From NCBI GenBank assembly GCA_900155495.1, contig FTLJ01000090.1, forward strand, positions 60,643 to 124,642: a stretch of 64,000 bases of DNA, read 5' to 3'. Made by a program: the position numbers and the translations under genes. Shown here piece after piece: positions 22,385-35,000 of the stretch; the first letter of the stretch is position 1, and each line of letters starts with the position of its first letter. The notes below the pieces were generated by a model. It was not told where the DNA came from and ran no database searches. It worked only from the letters and a program-made list of their open reading frames with translations. This DNA is from Porogramme epimiltina. Its lineage: Eukaryota; Basidiomycota; Agaricomycetes; Polyporales; Polyporaceae.

Positions 22385-25300
22385 TCACATGTCCAGCATC
22401 GTGACCGTGGCGTTCGGCTGCCGCGTGTACGGGCTCGAGGGGCCCGACGACGCGCCCGCGCCGTGGTGCGACGTGGTCGACGTCGACGTCGGCGTGGCCA
22501 CCGCCTCCTCCGTGAACGCGTCCGCGACCGCGCCCACCGCGGTCTCGTCCCGCGCGTGCTTCCCGAACAGGATCGGGATGCGCAGGTCCGAGGGCAGCTT
22601 CACGAGCGACACGCGCTTCGCCGCGCGCGTCTTGTGCCACTCCTCCGCCTGCTCCTCCGGCATCTCGGGCGCGGTCGCGAACTTCTCGTGCTGCGACGTC
22701 GACCCCGCCGCGGACCCCGCGCCCGACGCGCCCTCGTCCGTGCTCACCGTGCTCTCCATCGACGGCTGCGTCGCGAGCGGCGGCGGGTGTTGCCGCGCCG
22801 AGGACGCACCCGACGGCGAGGCGGCTGCGCCAGGGGGCGACCCCGGCGTCGACCCCGTGCCCGAGCGGAACGTCTTCGGCGAGCCGAACATGGCCGTCGC
22901 GCTCGCCTGCCGCGAGTGCCACGCGGAGCCGCCCGAGAGCGCGGAATGGAACGACTCGGCCGCGGACGACTCTTGTGCGCGCGCACGCGGGATCGGCATC
23001 GGCGACGAGCCCGCAGACGGGGCGGACCCCGACCCCGACGCCCCGTCTACATATGCAGACAGCGTCAGCGTCGGCACGCGCCCGCCCCCCTGCGCCCGCC
23101 GCGCCGCAGCCGCCTCCTCTTCCCGCTCCCGCTCCCGCTGCGCGGCGGCCTCCTCCTCTTCGCACTCGCTCGCGAGCTTCTGCGTCGCCGCGCGGAGCGC
23201 GAGCCGCTTCGTCTGGCGCCAGTGGCGCTCCTCCGCGGCAAGGTCCGCCGCGAGCACGTCGCGGTGGCACACGAGGCGCTCGACGTCGAGCCGCGCCTGC
23301 ATCGCGCGCTTCGCGGTCGCCTGCGCCGCCGCCTGCACGCGGTCGCGCGTCGCGCGCTGGAACGGCGTGAGCGCCGCGAGGTTCCGCGCGAGGCGCAGGT
23401 CCGCGTCGAGCTGCGCGCGCGCGCGCGCGAGCCGCGCCTCGATGTCCGCGATCTTCGCGTGCATGATCTCCGGGCGAGACGAGAGCCGCGACGCGCTGGG
23501 CGGGGAGGCGGGCAGCGTGGGGAGCGCGGGCGAGCCGAACACGGATTCGAGGCTGTATGCGCGCTTGCGCCCTGAGCGGATGCTCAGCGCATCCTCCTGC
23601 GCGCGCCACTTGCCCGTCGCGAGCTCCGTTTTGACCTCGTCGAACGTGGCCTTGAACAACCGTGAGGTGTTCTCGAACGGCGGCGTCATCACGTCTGAGC
23701 CGACCGAGCCGACCGAGGCCTGCCGTCCCCGAGGACCATCCTCTGCAGAAGCGTCCGCTTCCTCGAGGTCCGCATTGGGGCGAGGGAGGTCCTCAGACAA
23801 TCGCCCGTTCCAGGTGCGGATCACGGGAGTGCGGCTGCCGTTGTTGAGGTTGTGCTTCACGTCTTTCAGGTGCGATGCCGCGGCGGCGATCCCGGTGAGC
23901 TCGATGTCGCGGTTGGACATGCCGAGAGAACGCATCCGTACGCCGGCGGACTTGAACGCGCTAGCGTAGTTGATGCGTGCGATCCACTCGTTCATCTCCG
24001 CCTCGCTGTGAGCCTGGAGGAGGTACTGACGGCCGTCATGGACGACGAGACGCAGCGTATGGGAATACTGCCATGCGGTTCGTTCATTTCAGTGACCCAA
24101 GCAGAAGATGTTAAGAGCTGCGCACCTTGGTGTACGACTTGTCGTATACCGCCACCGTATCCCGCACAGACAGCATCTCATCCGGCTGCGGTAGCAACGC
24201 CTGGGGAACGACGGCGTGTCCGTTCTTCGGGTCGCTTTGAGATTGCAGGTTGCTGGTCCACGAAGCGTCCCGGAGGAACAGCAACTGGGAGCCCGTGAGC
24301 ACGACACACCACTCCCGCCACTTGCGGTTCATGGCGCGGCGGCCACCCTCCGCGATGTCCTCTTTGCGAAGCAAGAGACCAACTTTGGTCACCTTGATCA
24401 CCGACGCCCCCAAATGTGATGGCGTGTAGGGTAGAGAGCTTAGGGAAGACTGGAAGATAGGTCCGGGGCCGCCAGAAACGCTAAGGCTAAACCATGGCGA
24501 GGCCGCATACCGGTTCTCCAGCCCAGTAACTTCCACCGTCGTCGCCAAGGCGAATGCGCGTTGCAGCTCATCCTCGTCCCATGGGCCGGTCGTTCCCAAG
24601 TAGAAGTATGGGCTCTCCGGGGGGATAAGAGTATGCACGTCCACTCGGAGATCATCGAGAAGATTCTAATAACCCAGTCAGTCCAGTATATCGGAATGAG
24701 CAACGGCGGACATACCCGCGTGATTAAGTAATATGGGTCGATCTTGTTGCCCTTCCCAAGGAGCGTAGAACCTGTGCCGTTTAATCCGCCCGGCGAAGAA
24801 GCACCAATGGTGGACATTCGCCGGGAGATGGCTTCAGGGACCAGGCCACGCTGCCCGTTGACATCCAGAGGATCCTCGATGAAAATGAATGGCGCAAAGA
24901 CAATGTTGTCATAAAAACACTGTCAATAATGAGTGTTAGCATTCTCATAACAGGAACGAAAGCGTAGCATAGGAAATAGCTTGAATAAGGAAAGAGTCTA
25001 GTGATTGAATATAGATCTGGGCCCGAGCCATCGGAGTCCGCGGCGGACGTAGATGCCGATCAGAAGCAAGCCTTCCGAGGTTACGAGAAGGACCACCGGA
25101 GATAAAAAGACATTCAAATATACCATCCCCAGCACAAGGGTAAAGGATAGTCTCGGGGATTACGGACGAAGGACTTACGTCGAGAACTTCAGGGGCTACG
25201 CCAGGTAGACGTGTGTTCTTGACGTAGTCTTGCTTCGTCATCTTACGTTTATTGGACTTGTTGAATGCGTCCGTGTGCAACATTATAAGGCTGAATGCTA

Positions 25301-27233
25301 GGATATATGGATGGTCTATGTAGAATACGCATATAATTAGAGGAGTCCAGAAGTGCAGACGAAGAATGGACTCACCGTCGGATGAGAATAAGTTAGGATT
25401 ACATTGAACATAACGTGCAGCGAAAGCCTCGACAACGCGGTCGATTTGCTGAGTCTCGCGTGGAAGGCCCACATCCATGAGCAACTTCCGAACCGCAACG
25501 TCAACCGGGTCCGCGACAAAGTTGAAGCGCTCGATGTATGCGCGGAGCGCCCGAGCGTGGAAATCGTCCGCACTTCGAGAGGGTCAGATCACCGGCCGCC
25601 GTGACATATATCAATTCTCGTACCTAGAAGCCAGAACGGTCGCAACTTCCGCCTTGCTGACAGCTTCCACGAGTCTTTGGAGGTACACCTCTGGAGACTC
25701 TTCGTCAGACCTGGGTCTAGGAATCTCAACAGAGGGCTTCGAGAGCGACGGACGGGACGACCCCAGACTGGAGGGTGGTGACGTCACATGTCCATCCAGG
25801 ATGTTCGGGGAGTTGGATGATGTCGGCGTGTGGGCACTGGGAGAGGAGCTTCCGAAGAGATTAATGGATAGACGATGCAAGAGGGGAGGGTTGGTATGCG
25901 CGCGAGTACGTTGTGGGGGTTGCTGCTGTTCCACCTGCGTGGAGGGGTATGATGGAGGTACCGCTCGTTCTTGTGGGGTCGGGAGAGGTGAGGAATTGGG
26001 AGAAGTCGCAAGTGGACGCGATTCTGCGAAGAACGATAGTCGTGGGCTACCGGCTGAGTCGGCTGTCTGAGGTCGCTGAGATCCACGTCGCCGTCGCGAA
26101 TGGACTGAGGCGGTAGACATCTTCGACGACATGTCCGGCGGTGGCTTCTCGTCCTCTTTTCGATGACTTTGCTTTCGCGTTCGTTCCGAGTGCCGCCGGT
26201 GCAGCTCTGGTGGCTGGACTGAAACAGCTAGGCCGGGTGATGGTACAGGGGTATTGATAACGAACGGCGAAATCGGCGGGAAGGCGGGGAGGGAGGGTTG
26301 CGGTAAAGGAGAGGGAGGTGCCGCGCTCTCTGGACGCGAGTTGACTCTTCTCCGAGTCCAGAACGAGCCCTTGCGAGTCAACGGTTTGGGCTCCGGGGGA
26401 GCATCGCTCTCGCGTTGCTTCCCCTTGGCGTCGGACGACATCAGGTTCAAAGGACCCAATGAAAGACCTCGTGTCCTTCTACGCTCCCGAGGGGTAGACG
26501 AGGAGGGATCCTCTTGGGCAACGGAAGGTTCCTTGTAGAAACTCTTCGCATGTCGCACCAGCGGAATTGCACGTCGGCCATCGGATGTAATGGGGGAAGG
26601 GGGAGGAAGGAAAGAAACTGTGTTAAGTTCTGTGGTAGAGGGTGACGCGTGGGGTAAACCGAGCCCTAGCGCCGCGCGCGCCAGAGCGACAGTTGGTTGT
26701 GAAGACTCGCCGGGGGCATATGATGAACGAGACACGGGTTGCAGAGAAGACGCGCGCGAGGACGCGACTGAGGGAGCACCGGACTTGCGCCCTTTCCGTC
26801 CAATATGACGAGGGTCGTCTCCATCTTGACTGAAATGGGGGTCGGGGGATAAGCGGGAGGAAGGTGTGAGGTGTTCGGGACTGAGCTCAGGTGTAGGAGG
26901 AAGGTCCTTATTCCTGGTCTGCATGGAACCGGAGGAGTATTCTTGATGGGCGCCAAATAGCCCAAGCTCGTCCGTGGACCGGGCAGCAGTATGGTTGTGG
27001 GGGTATTCGGCGGGAACGCGACGTCGCCAGAGTGGGAGGGAGAAGAAATGAGTGGTAGTCTGGGTGGTAGTCGTCACAACGTGGGTAGTGGTGGTCGTAG
27101 TCGTCTCTGTCGCAAAGAATGCAGGGTCGGAACTGTCCTGAGAGTAGGGTGGGGGTGGAGTTGGAGACACTTCGGCGTTACGCTGAGCTTTCGCGGGAGA
27201 GCCCTTGCTGGCAAAGCCAAAGAGGCCGACCAT
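22385..27233 (-). CDS. Arf guanine-nucleotide exchange factor, Sec7 plus PH domains
   Basis: Likely activates Arf GTPases at a membrane, like yeast Syt1 and the EFA6/Yel1 group. The start is the ATG of MVGLFGFASKG at 27233; the frame is open to 27401 but begins with promoter-like sequence. The first 500-odd residues are low-complexity Ser/Pro. The Sec7 domain runs from SPEVYLQRLVEAVSKAEVAT through KLLMDVGLPRETQQIDRVVE and AFAARYVQCNP to HPYILAFSLIMLHTDAFNKS; the Glu in LPRETQ sits where the catalytic glutamic finger is expected. The PH domain shows in KWREWCVVLTGSQLLFLRDA and QYLLQAHSEAEMNEWIARIN, with the expected C-terminal Trp. A coiled-coil segment (IADIEARLARARAQLDADLR) follows, then a Ser/Gly/Pro-rich tail ending in NATVTMLDM. 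The total is about 1,500 residues with many short introns in the Sec7 part. Confidence 0.9.
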
Positions 27234-27881
27234 ACCACGTCCGCGGAGTGGAGAAGGGAGGGGGGAAGGCGGGGCAGGGCGTGGGGGACTCCAGGATTGC
27301 AGACACTGGGACAGGGCCGTCGTTGTCGTTCGGTCGCGTCCAAGTTCGCGATTTCGTCTCAGGGACCACCGCCTGCTATTTCGGGGGCCTTGGTGTTCCA
27401 CGTCACGTGTCCGCAGCCGTCGCTCGGGCCGCCGGGGCGGGGCTCGGGAGTCGGCGTCCGAGCCCTCGACAGCCCCGCTTCAAGGCGGCCTTTGCCTCGG
27501 GAGCGGCCTTGGAGAGCCCTCGGTGGGGAATAGACCAGACTTATCCGCATCGATAGCCACACGCATCGGAGCACGCTCCGTCTCCTTTGTTCTCCGTCCA
27601 GACGCCCTTCAATTCACTCCCAATGCGTTCTGCAAAATTTTGCTGACCGGCTGCTCGTTGCGGCCTTCAACGGTCCAGCCGCACCCTCCTCGTCCTCCTA
27701 CCACCTCCGTCCCGGACTGCTCCATTCCGTGCGTAATTCATGCTGAGTGTCCGTATGTCCAATGCTGACCTCGTCTCTTCCCCCACAGTCAGCCTAGTTA
27801 CCGCAGGGCGTACGTGGCTCATCACGGCATCAGCTACCAGTGCTCACAGACGAATGCCGTCCAGACGCGTACGCGTACACC
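27234..27881. promoter_or_regulatory. Divergent promoter region, Sec7-PH gene and small gene
   Basis: About 650 bp separate the start codons of the Sec7-PH gene (-) and the small gene at 27882 (+). The stretch is pyrimidine-rich on the plus strand around 27670-27720. An upstream exon of the small gene inside this stretch cannot be ruled out. Confidence 0.5.
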
Positions 27882-28334
27882 ATGGCCGGGACGAATTTCC
27901 AGATTCCCCTCCAAGTCACCCAGTGGTGGCGTGGCAAAGACGCACAGGGGAACATCCTGCCCCTCCACTGGGCCCTCACCTATAAGGTCTCCGGCTCTGA
28001 CGAACGTCCGACGGGGAACAAGTACAACGCGGCCGGCAACATCGACACCTTCTGCTATGAAGTCGAGCGCAGCGTTCCCATCCGACACGGCGGCTGGCGC
28101 GGCTCTCTCACCGTCGGTCGTATCCCCGCGGACGGTCTCGAGCAGTTTGAGCGGATCCTCTCTCAAATTCCCGTCGTACGCCTCGACCCGGCGTGGAACT
28201 GCCAGAACTGGGTTTGGAACGGACTGCGCGAACTAAGGCAAGCAGGTTTCGCTATCGACCCCAACCTCAGCCTGTCTAGCCTCCAGACGCAAATGCTCGA
28301 GCTACTTGAGGCCTGGGAGCTGGGGGATATATGA
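27882..28334 (+). CDS. Uncharacterised small basidiomycete protein
   Basis: A single open exon encodes 150 residues from an ATG in good context (ACACCATGG). No catalytic motif is recognised. The sequence looks globular: FQIPLQVTQWWRGKDAQGN, then NIDTFCYEVERSVPIRHGGW, GSLTVGRIPADGLEQFERIL and the Trp/Cys-rich segment NCQNWVWNGLRELRQAGFAI. The NCQNWV...L pattern resembles uncharacterised Agaricomycete families often annotated only as a DUF (DUF6914-like); I cannot confirm the number. The frame is open for 14 codons before the chosen ATG. It is followed by 270 bp and then the 3' end of NOP7. Confidence 0.75.
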   Translation: MAGTNFQIPLQVTQWWRGKDAQGNILPLHWALTYKVSGSDERPTGNKYNAAGNIDTFCYEVERSVPIRHGGWRGSLTVGRIPADGLEQFERILSQIPVVRLDPAWNCQNWVWNGLRELRQAGFAIDPNLSLSSLQTQMLELLEAWELGDI

Positions 28335-28604
28335 GCCGTGGCCGTTATAGATTATCGGGAAGAGGGTTACATCGACGACGGAAGGCATCCTTGTACAAGG
28401 TAAACCACCTTCTTCATGTATCAACATCTCTCATACTTACCTCATTATGACCAGCAGTGATACGTATAGCTTCTTCACTCTTTTGGGTTCATGTGTAGAA
28501 TATCACGGGCGAAAGCGCGAAACATGTAGATATACGGAGATGATACACTACGATCAAACAAAACGCGAGAAACCAGCGCAAGAGACTGCAATAGAGGGAG
28601 GAGA

Positions 28605-30749
28605 CTACGTCTTCGACCTCCGCTTCTTCTCTTTTTCGATTGCCCTCTTCTTTTGCTCCAGTTGTTGCCGCTGCGGGAATACCACTATTAGTCTAAGGTA
28701 TTGAGACAGGAGAAAATATCTACGAACCTCGGTAGCTCGCTTCTTTTCGCCGTACTTCATGCGCTCGTACAGCTTCCTCTGTTTGTTGCTCATCATCATC
28801 TTGTTCATATCCTGCTCCGCCTCGTCCACCTTCGGGGCGTCCGCCTTCTTCGCCTTCTTCTGCGCCTTCTTCGACTCCTTCTCGAACGTGCCGAAGTCGA
28901 CGCCCGCAGCCTCTGCCTCGAGCTCCGCGACCCGCAGCGCGGCCGCATCTTCGGCGGCAGCGGCGGCCTTCAACGCCTTCTTCGCGGAACGCCCAGCAGG
29001 CCGCACCTCCTCCTCCTCCTCATCCTCATCCTCGTCCTCGGCAATCTCCTCATCCTCCTCACCCTCGATGATCTCCTCCTCGCCCTCCATCTCCTCGTCC
29101 TCCGCGGCGGCAGGACCTGCGGTGGGGTCGTACGCGTCCGCGCGCTCGCCGAACGGACTGAGGTGAGGCGGGAGCGTCTGCCCCTGCGCGTACAGGTCTT
29201 CGAGCAAGATCTTGCCCGCGTTGACGCAGTCGACGACCCACTGCGGCTGCACGTGCTTGCGGCGCAGGCGGCGCTCGCGGTCGGCCTCGCTCTCGCCCTC
29301 GCGCTGCACGACCGGGCGGTCGATGATGACGTGCGTGATCGCCTCGTCCGCCTCGTCAAGCGGCGAGCCGCTCCCGGAGGTTGCGGGCCATCCGATTCGG
29401 CCACCGAACGCGCGCACGATGAACTCGAAGATCGGACGCGAAGTCTCGCGCGAGAGCCAGAATGTGTAGGGCGCGAAGAGTTTGGAGGATGTGGACTGGG
29501 GGAGAGTGGAGAGCGTCTTGAGGGTGGGGAGGGCGGCGGTGGTGAGGGCGGGGGCGGAGGGAGCGTCTTCCGAGTTTTCTTCTGTTGTGTCCTCGACGAA
29601 CTCCTCGTCTTCGTCGGCTGCTGGGGAGGCATCTACAGAGGGCATCTGCACGTCCGCGTCATCCGCGGAGGATGCAGTGATGCTTTTGATGGTTTGCCGC
29701 ACGTCCTTGCTCGAGATCCGTTTGCCGTCGACTTCAACAATCTTCGACTTAGACGTCGTGGCTGGTCGGCTATCCTTGGCCTCCTGTAGGCTGAACGCGC
29801 CCACACCAGCGGCCCCCTCGTCCTTCTTGGTGTCCAAGGGTGGAGGATACACAAGGCCTGCGTCGGTGTACAGCTTGAAGAAGACGAACCCAAGCAGCGT
29901 CTGGTACAGCTCCAGGAAGGTAAGCATAACGCGGACGTCGACCTCAGCCGGAATCTGGATAGGAATGGATTTTAGATGGCGCTTCAAGAGATCACAGAGT
30001 AAACGTACTGTCTGGGTGAACTGGTACGGAACTAGCCAAGTGACAGTCTGGTCAAAGACTTCTGCCTGGTAGTAGACTCCTTTGATCGAAAGGAAAGTCT
30101 TCCTGAGGGAATGTGTGTGCATCACGTACAGCTGCCACTCTGCAGCCAGTCGTGCACAGTTCTCAATGAGTGTGGGCGAAACCTTGGAGTCGGACGGTAG
30201 AGAGGCAAAGAGGAAGATCATGCAGAGTGCGTCGTCGATGTCCCGAACGGCATCTACAAATGTAGGATACCTGTGTATGCGCCGACTGTTGAGGGGCTAG
30301 CTGTGGCCACGAGTGGAAAAAGACGTACCGCTCTTTAATGATATGGTCCAAACGATATACTGGCTTGTTTTCCTCCAGACTCTTAGCACTGCTCCACTCT
30401 CCCCTCCCGAGAGCACGCGCGAGTTTCTTCGCAAAGGCTTTGTGTTCACGAAGTTTCCTGAGCACAGGTTCATGGGCTAGGTACGCAATATCCTTCGCGT
30501 AGTAGAAATTTGTGGGCGCAGAAGACCCCTTATTCGCCTTTTTGCGACTACGGGGCTCTCGGGGGTAGATGCCTGAGAAGCAGAATTGAGCATATTCGTC
30601 TTTCGCCGTAAAACACTACTGCACATACCCTTGAGAATGCATAACCTCCTAAAGTCTGCGAGGGAGCACTGAAGCTTCTTGATCGCGGAGGACCGGGTGA
30701 CATACGCCTTCGCCGCACCCGCCTTTCCCTTCTGCTTTAAGCGACCCAT
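28605..30749 (-). CDS. NOP7: Pescadillo homolog (Nop7), ribosome biogenesis
   Basis: Nucleolar component of the PeBoW (Nop7-Erb1-Ytm1) complex, required for 60S subunit maturation. The start [20 protein letters not shown] leads into the Pescadillo N-terminal domain: [20 protein letters not shown], then [34 protein letters not shown] and [20 protein letters not shown]. The BRCT domain spans about [20 protein letters not shown] to [21 protein letters not shown] long acidic stretch ([18 protein letters not shown]) and a basic coiled coil ([20 protein letters not shown]) lead to the C-terminus KKRRSKT. The last intron (28671-28727, 57 nt, GTTCGT donor) has no stop and is in frame; splicing gives [13 protein letters not shown]. 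The length, about 660 residues, is normal. Confidence 0.95.
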
Positions 30750-30957
30750 GTTTGTGTGTTTTGGGAAGAGTTTGGCGTGCTCAGAGTAGGCACGCGCGGG
30801 ACGGAGGAGAGATGAGGAGGGACGGAGGGGATGAAGAGAACGGGGGCCAATCAGGAAGCGCTCTCCCAAACTTTTCGATGGCTCGCATGGGCGCTTGCTG
30901 GTGGCACACGCGCCGTCCGAGTTGGTCTGGCGTCGCGCATCTCGTTCCCCGTCCACC
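30750..30957. promoter_or_regulatory. Divergent promoter shared by NOP7 and SMD2
   Basis: Only 208 bp separate the two start codons, so both promoters lie here. One gene serves ribosome assembly and the other splicing, so a shared growth-regulated promoter is plausible. No TATA box is obvious. Confidence 0.7.
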
Positions 30958-31568
30958 ATGAGGTCTGTACTCCTTCCCCTCCTTTCCACCGCGCTTTAGG
31001 CTTATGTGACTTCACAGTCAATACGTCCACGTCCCTAAGTCTGAGCTGGATGAGGCCCAGCTCCGCGCCCTCGAGGAACATGAAATCAGCCAGGGTCCCT
31101 TGTCCGTCTTGCAGCAGGCCGTCCGAAACCATACGCAAGTCCTTATTTCCCTACGAAACAACAAAAAGCTGCTAGCACGTGTCAAGGCGTTTGACAGACA
31201 TAGCAACATGGTGCGTTCCTATGTCCTCGTTGATATGTCCTCAGGCTCATTCATTCGATGCGTGATGTTGTAGGTCTTGGAGAACGTGAAGGAGGCGCGT
31301 CGATTCTTTAGAGCTTGTGTTATCGCGCGCTGATCCTGGTCTAGATGTGGACGGAGCTCCCAAAGGGGAAGAACAAGAAGCCAGTGAACAAGGACAGGTT
31401 CATTAGCAAGATGTTCCTCCGGTGAGTGGGCCTCTTCTCTCCCTTGGACTACCATTCATGTTCCGCAATTGCTCACAGTGGAGATTCTGTTATTCTGGGT
31501 AAGTTCCTTCTTTCTAGTCCTAGTTTTTGCTTCTCATGCAGCCCACAGTCCTGCGCAACACTGCTTAG
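30958..31568 (+). CDS. SMD2: Small nuclear ribonucleoprotein Sm D2
   Basis: Core Sm ring protein of spliceosomal U1, U2, U4 and U5 snRNPs. Six exons fit exactly: 30958-30962, 31018-31210, 31274-31294, 31345-31421, 31479-31498 and 31549-31568. The sum is 336 nt, or 111 residues. Sm1 motif: [20 protein letters not shown], then [20 protein letters not shown] followed by NMVLENVKEMWTE. Sm2 motif: [19 protein letters not shown]. Two oddities: exon 1 is only five bases (ATGAG), and the intron 31295-31344 has a GC donor (GAG then GCGCGT). The conserved run ENVKEMWTE is kept only if that GC-AG intron is used. Confidence 0.95.
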
Positions 31569-32020
31569 TGTCATTGCTTCTTCCTCCGGTTTGTCGACAG
31601 CCCATACAGGGAGGACACTCCGTCAATACTTTGTACGCCGTCTTCATGTATCACATATTGTACAATGCTTTCCTGGACATCCACGCCTGTATGTGTGTTC
31701 TTGCTATGTTCTCACAAAATCTGCATTCCCGGCGGCTGTTTGCTCCACAACTCCAGACATGACCAGTAAGCTCATTCGTCGCCTGGTTCATACCCTCATA
31801 ACTTGAGCTTAGTACGCCTCGGGCTGCTCTTGAAAAGGACGACCGTGACATTCACAGCTCTATCACCTCTCATCGTACCTCCAGCATTATTATTCACAAT
31901 ATTGCCATACATCAATACGGATGGTGGAACGTCATACAGGTCATAAACATATGAATAAGTAGCGCATACTAGATTGAGTCGTCAAATGTTACAATCAGAT
32001 ACCACACTAGTCCTCAGCTA
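31569..32020. other. Intergenic region between convergent genes
   Basis: About 450 bp covering the 3' ends of SMD2 (+) and the first RdRP gene (-). No supported feature beyond untranslated sequence. Confidence 0.5.
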
Positions 32021-35000
32021 TTATTTCACCCTTCTCCCCCTAGCCTCGGGATGATCCTCTATTTCTTTGATGGCGTCAAAGATGCTGCTGAGGGCGATCC
32101 ACACGAAGCTTCGTGCGCCGAAAACCTCCTTCTCTTTATTCCCCAATATAAAGGCAATCCAAGCACGTCTCAGAGACATTTCTGGATCGTCGTCGTCGCC
32201 CTCGATCTGCCGCCTGACTGCACCGACTAGGGTCGAAGTTTGTTCCCGTAGTTGAGATATGACGTCTTGTCTCTTTCTGCGAAGCGGACATTGTGCGACG
32301 ATAGTACCAATCTATAAACAAGATGTCAGTAGCCCATTATCTAGGCCATTGTGATGGCTTACCACTGCCTCTTCTTCAGCCAACATCGAATCCCGTGCAT
32401 ACAAAATCGTGTTCTCGGTGCAGATGACGCGCAACTGGGAGACGTAGCTGTTGTACAAGTCCCAGACGCTGAGTACTTCGTCGCTTGAGTAGGCGGCTCG
32501 AGAAGCGTTGATGAATTCAGCGACTCGCTGCCGAACGGCGGGCCAAATCGTGTCCACCTGCCGAGGCCGCGCCCTGATGAACCCACTCAAGACATCCGCA
32601 TGCGTGCCAGAGCCCCCGCCGACCATATGTTGCTGCTGGTAATGCACCGCTCGTCGTGCTGTTCGGATCGCGGGAAGGTCGATAGAGCGGAACAGCCTGC
32701 CGATCGCGCGGGTGCTCTGGTAGTATCTGGTGCTGTCGACTGGGGCAGTCTCGGGCGCGCTCCAGTCTGGCTTGATCTTGGATGGGGGCCTAGGGATGTC
32801 ACGCAATGGGACGGGCAGGCCACTCTTCGGATAGTCCACCGCACGGCTGTGAAGTTCCGACAACTTGAGGCATGATGGGTGTAAAACCCCCTCGTCGGTT
32901 TGGTCTGCGATGGTCATCCACGTCGATGCTATGATTCCAATAGTCTTGATCGGTTACGGGAAGTGAGTCGCACAACATTTCTACAAGTAACTGTAACGAA
33001 CTCACATCGTTGCTGATATAATCAGCTACAAATTCAGCTACATCGGCCATGGTGCTCTCGTGGTCCACCTCCTTCCGGGGGGCGGGGTCATATGTTGCTG
33101 GTTCATATATCTTCCGAGGAATCAGAGTAGGCTCTGCAGTGACGTTGTATAAGTCGCCATCGAGATCCCCGCCCCCAAGCTCGGATGGCATCGGTCGGGA
33201 ACCTACACATTCACAATCAGTATTATAAGACATTGCATGATTAAAGGCAAAGGCAAAACCCCACACCTCGAACGGAAAATACGATCGTGTTTGGTAACGG
33301 TTCTTTGAAGAGAGGCGAGCCTGGAGGGGGTCGCCCTATGGCAGTTGCAACTTGGACATCGCCCGGGTGGACGCATGGCGAGCGGGTCACAAGGACTTCC
33401 CCCTCGAGGTAATACCGTTTGCCATCTGGTGCATCCACGCAGACAAAGACCTCACGTTCCTCTAAACAGCCGTGTACGTCGGCAACGCCAACGAGGGACC
33501 AGCTATTGAGGCCAGGGACGGGGATCCGCGCCCGGTGCTTGAGCTCTCGCAGTACATGATTGGTCGCGAAAGACATCATCTGGCGCCAGAAGATGTTGTC
33601 CTTCAAAGGATGAAGGCCAAGCTTGTATAGACCCAGCATGGTCGAGGTCAGGCGGAAGGACATGCCGAGGCCGTGCCCTTCTAGTAGCCTCGCAGACGCC
33701 TGGAGTGACCGGGTGGCATGGCGAGCTTCGCGAACGGCCGTCGCCTGGAGGTCTTTGAATACCTCGTACGGTACCCCGAGACATTCCAAGACCATGATGA
33801 GGGGACGATTGAGGTAGAATTTCCCGGGTTTATCGAATGCTCGGGCAATCTCGATTGTGTGAGATTGTGGAGCTGAAAACTTAATCATAGACGGTCGAAT
33901 GAGAATTGCTCTAGCGCTTGACAGGGTGTAATCCACGCTGAGGACACCCTTCGACCCTTGGAAACGAATCTGCCATGCGCGCGGATAAGCTCTGCCTGTC
34001 CCCCCTCGGCCGCGTTGTGTTTGCAGGATGGTCCACATCTCTTTCGCTAGCCGAGGAGAGATGGTGCCAACGCCGTCCGTGAAGGTATGCTTGCCATTCC
34101 TGGTCTTGATGTCCCTGCCGTGGATAATTTGACCCACGCTGATTGGCACGGATGCATCTGTGGCCGTAAAGGCTTGCGAGATTCTTGCAGCGTATCGCGC
34201 GGGGCAATACATGAGGCGGGGGTCGAAAGGCAGAGCCCGGAAGTTTCCTAAACTCGCTATGATCGTGGCCGCATTGACGATTTCGATGTTGCCGTGACTG
34301 TTGCGATGCCGAAAGGGTTTGACGAACCACACTGCATGCTCTTTGAGGGCGGATTGGGAATACGCAAGAAACTCGAAGTGAGCTCCTGCGATTGCGATGC
34401 CATCGAGGAGTACCTGCTTCACCCTGCGGCTGATAAGGCTTTGTCCGTCTACATCGCGGTCGAAGCGGTATTGGAGACTATTCTCGTCCTGGAAACTGAC
34501 ACGGAGAAAACAGTCTTGATTCTTGTAATACGTGCGCATGACTCGATTTGACTGTTCGGGAAAGGGCCCACGGAGGTGAATAGTTGTGGGTGTTACTATA
34601 ACCCGCATACAGTTGAAGGGGGCAGTGGCGCTATCCGTAGGGTCGGCGCCGGCAGGAATTGTTGGGTCATAGACGAACCGGTCGCGTATCTGGGTGAACA
34701 GATCACGGACGATGTTGAGGCCTTCGGAAGGTGCCTGGGGATGCCTGAGGGGTGTGTCGCCAGAATGGGGACTTTCTTCTCCGTACCACCATAGCTGTTT
34801 CATCTGAGCCGCAAAATCACGGAAGAGAGCGGCCGTGTATCCGCGACCGTTCTTCCGTAAAAGGCGGTCGATGTCATACCGGAGAGAAAGCACCTCTTCT
34901 AAGCTAACTAGCCATGCACGGACAAGCCCTTCGATGTGGAATGCGACAGACCAAGGTATGGTCCTGATCCAGGCATCGTACCGATCCCGCCAAGTTTCCG

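Noticed and set aside
22389..23969. Plus-strand open frames of 402 and 526 codons opposite the Sec7-PH gene, plus a 551-codon minus-strand frame overlapping it
   Set aside because: They shadow the real minus-strand tail (GC-rich third positions keep other frames open), are Arg/Ala/Ser-rich and carry no motif.
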